A stretch of DNA of 64,000 nucleotides, taken from positions 101,864,393 through 101,928,392 of the forward strand of contig CM077115.1 of NCBI GenBank assembly GCA_039619475.1, read 5' to 3'. Positions within the stretch are counted from its first letter, which is position 1; each line of letters opens with the position of its first letter. The notes beneath the pieces are model-generated. The model had not been told where the DNA came from. It saw nothing but the letters and a program-made list of their open reading frames with translations, and did not search any database. The stretch is from Icerya purchasi. Taxonomy: Eukaryota; Arthropoda; Insecta; Hemiptera; Monophlebidae. The position numbers were made by a program, and so were the translations under genes. Positions 61,431 through 64,000 of this stretch are shown one piece after another.

Positions 61431-61576
61431 CTGTTTGAATTATACACAAAGTTTAATATAATCATATTATATAGATTACTTTTTAAACGAAACATACACG
61501 AATTAATAATATAATATAGAGCAGTGTTTGTGATTGGCTATCTGATCTTTTTCACCCTGTAGCAGCTGAAAAATGA

Positions 61577-61874
61577 AAATTTCTCTCCATTTGCAAGATA
61601 ATTTTTCAGAAGTCTGTCCAAATGTCTCAGCATAAATTTTCGGGTAATTTATATAAATATTTTTTCGTCATTAAAATTAATTTCTAAAATCATGTTACTG
61701 AACAATGAAAATTTATTTAAGGCTATAATTTCTCTCCGTCTGCCAGATAATTTTCCAGAAGACTGTCTAAAAATATCTTAGCACAAATTTTCAGGTAATT
61801 TATATAACTATTTTTTCATCATTAAAGTGCATTCCTAAAATGGTATTACTGAACGACGGAAAATTTATTTAAGA
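61577..61874. repeat. 149-base tandem duplication
   Basis: Both units run from a TTTCTCTCC start through GATAATTTTTCAGAAG-CTGTC, GGTAATTTATATAA-TATTTTTTC to AAAATTTATTTAAG, with moderate divergence. Confidence 0.85.
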
Positions 61875-63622
61875 AGGAGTTATTGTCGAAATAAAACTGC
61901 GAGATAGCGCAAGATAAATGATCAGAAATTCAAATAATACTAAAGTTATTTTACTCCTATAAATTAAAATGAATAAAACGAAAACAAAAAAGAAAAAATA
62001 ATAGTTAATGTTCATATCAGCAAGAGCCAGTCCGAACACACATGGAGCGTAAGTGAAATTTTTCTCCTCTTTCTTGAGTTATAATTTTAAAAATAAACTT
62101 TAAAGCGGTAAAAATCTATTGGTGAGGATTAAGATACTTTTTCTATTCGGGAAATTTTGAAAACTGGACTTTTAGACGTATGTTTTTGGCCTCCTTTAGA
62201 CTGATTTCGTTTTCATACTTTTCAAAAAAAAAATGAATTCGATTAAACCGGCTAAAAAATAACGAACTAATAAAAATTGAGTCGCGAATAAAAAGAAAAA
62301 CATTTTTTTTTTTTTTGTTTTCTAAGTCATTCACTAAGTTTGCAAATTTTAGGTTTGCACAGAATTTTTGAAATCGTACTACATAGCTTAAATCTAAATC
62401 TCAGACCGTAAATACATGTTAAAACCGCTCAAGTACATCACGACCGGAAATATAAATCTAATCGGGTTAAAAGTTTCTTTAAAAAATAAATTTTAACCTT
62501 CGCAAATAAGTAGAGTTGAAACAAGCTTAATAAAGAAGAAAGATGTACAGTAACTCGGTAAAAATAAACTGATAGCCGTTGCCGTTATATTTTCACAGTC
62601 ATTAGTGTATGTACACTTTCAAGATCTCGTTTTACCTCGTGAAATTGCAAACATTACAATATAAACAAAGGCTGAATTTGAAATTTTGAGGAAGAAGTGT
62701 TTTTCGAATTTTCGTTATTTGCAAAGTCAATAGCAGCGGCGTCAATATCTACTTCCTTACATATTAGACGAAGGGAGAGGGAAATTTAGATTAAAGAAAT
62801 TCTCTTTGTAACGTGAAAAATTCAAATAATTTCCTATTATTTTACATTTAGAAAAGCTCCTTCCCGGTCTCAAACTAGTAAAGATTATACTACGCTCGGG
62901 AAATTTTCAATAAAAAAATTTTAAACGATTGAATTCGAAATATTTTGTGTAAAGTCGAGTTCCGTCAATATCACACCACGTGCTAACCGTCAGTAGCAGT
63001 TAGGCTCTTACAACAGTTGAAAATGTTTTTATTTTCACCGCTGTTGCTTTTTAAAAACTCGAATAATCGATTATATTTATGGAGCTTCGCGAACCTCCCA
63101 AAAGAGGTGAAAAGCTCTGGTCCAACGTGTACAAGAAATTGCCTCTGAAAACAGATCTGGGGTAAAAAAAAAACAACAAAAAAACCATTAGGTTCAACAG
63201 TTTTTAAATTTTGCAATAATTTCAAGGAAATACTGGCTCAACATCAGTTGATTCGGCCACTGTTCTGAAATTTATTAATTTTTTTCTTCAACCTGTCATT
63301 ATTATTTCGAGTTTTTCTTAAAAAAAAAAAAAAAAAACTCTTTTGCGCAGTGAAAATAAAATAAAAGTTTTACCAATATCCATTATTTCAGCTTCTTGAA
63401 GTTCCTTTAGCTACAAGGTTGATATTGAACATCTAATCTTTCATTTTCACTGTAAAGAGACTGTGATTGGGCCACAAAATCGGTCGAATAAAAGAAATGA
63501 AAATAATTGCGCTGCGGGTAAATGAAGTATTTCTTAAAGTTTAGCAGTAATTTTTCTTACAAAGGAAATTTGTTAGAACGTAAACGTTGACTACCAATTA
63601 AAGGGAGTTGTTATAACTACTT

Positions 63623-63690
63623 TATGAAAAAATCTGCATTTAGCGTACTACGGTACTATGAAAAAATCTGCATTTAGCGTGCTACGGTAT
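63623..63690. repeat. 34-base tandem duplication
   Basis: TATGAAAAAATCTGCATTTA plus GCGTACTACGGTAC is repeated with two changes (63623-63656, 63657-63690). Confidence 0.95.
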
Positions 63691-64000
63691 TAAAGTTTGA
63701 AGCATCATTTTATTAAAACTTTGCACTCAATCATCTCTAATCTCGTACAGCCGATCATAAAATTAATTGAATTGCCGAGTTCACAATAATGTCTATCACT
63801 ATAATTGTACTTTCTTTATAGTTCTTTTAAGCGATTTCCCGCGTTTAAAGGATAAAATTTAAAATCTAAAAAAAAAAATAAATAAATGAGGACATCACTG
63901 AAAACGTAGAAAAAAAATTACATTTATGAACTAACGTTTTTCAGCTTTTATTTTGCATCCTCTTCACAAACGTCCTCCATGCGATCGCATTGTTTGCACG

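Larger units (their letters stand above)
61431..64000 (-). other. 5' intron of the ABCG gene, incomplete
   Basis: No further ABCG exon was found: no Walker A (G..G.GKS) or Q-loop frame. It holds two tandem duplications (61577-61874 and 63623-63690) and AT-rich DNA. The last 60 bases read RANNAIAWRTFVKRMQNK on the minus strand before a stop, too short to assign. Confidence 0.6.

Noticed and set aside
62983..63225. upstream ABCG exon
   Set aside because: The frame lacks Walker A, Q-loop or other NBD text and has no splice sites in phase with the exon at 61430.

Overview
The window looks like nuclear DNA of an arthropod, most likely an insect: it is AT-rich, dense in simple repeats and degraded transposable elements, and carries one spliced host gene with introns of up to 12 kb. 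The order is not resolved. I suspect a hemipteran-like genome only from its general character, not from any diagnostic marker.

Host gene. The right half (30226-61430, minus strand) holds the 3' part of an ABCG-family half-transporter of the ABCG5/ABCG8 sterol-transporter clade, ABCG8-like by its linker. Eight exons can be placed to the base. All eight introns or intron ends in the window follow GT-AG, every junction keeps phase, and the joined exons read 503 codons plus a stop. They cover the end of the nucleotide-binding domain (degenerate signature loop, Walker B, H-loop region), the linker, and six membrane segments. The N-terminal exons with Walker A lie beyond base 64000. A polyadenylation signal lies 50 bases past the stop.

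Left part (1-30000). No intact host gene was recognised. It is a transposon graveyard: a Jockey-like LINE (1-900), two copies of an RNase-H-bearing LINE called family A here (1867-2755 and 19755-20155), a hAT-type non-autonomous transposon (5011-5925), a hairpin MITE (6065-6241), a 3'-truncated LINE B (8251-9115), other LINE pieces (9870-11880), a mariner relic with a deleted catalytic core (12628-13285), three relics of an RTE-like LINE C (11036, 15530, 17370), an unidentified inverted repeat pair with a shared ORF (10340 and 20385), and a nested foldback complex (23784-26190).

Introns. The 8.1-kb last intron (30454-38516) holds two inverted copies of an unidentified ~550-bp repeat. The 12.3-kb intron (38801-51131) holds a third copy of it, another family A LINE, the second hAT copy, a LINE endonuclease relic and a nine-unit ~285-bp tandem array. 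The intron at 53454-57021 holds a family A LINE whose 5' part is inverted (twin-priming pattern) and which is itself split by a tRNA-derived SINE. The intron at 57206-59659 holds a MITE with ~29-bp terminal inverted repeats.

I found no clearly new biological system. The best leads are the degenerate ATPase site of the transporter, the twin-primed LINE with nested SINE, the intronic satellite-like array, and the unclassified repeats that share an ORF.
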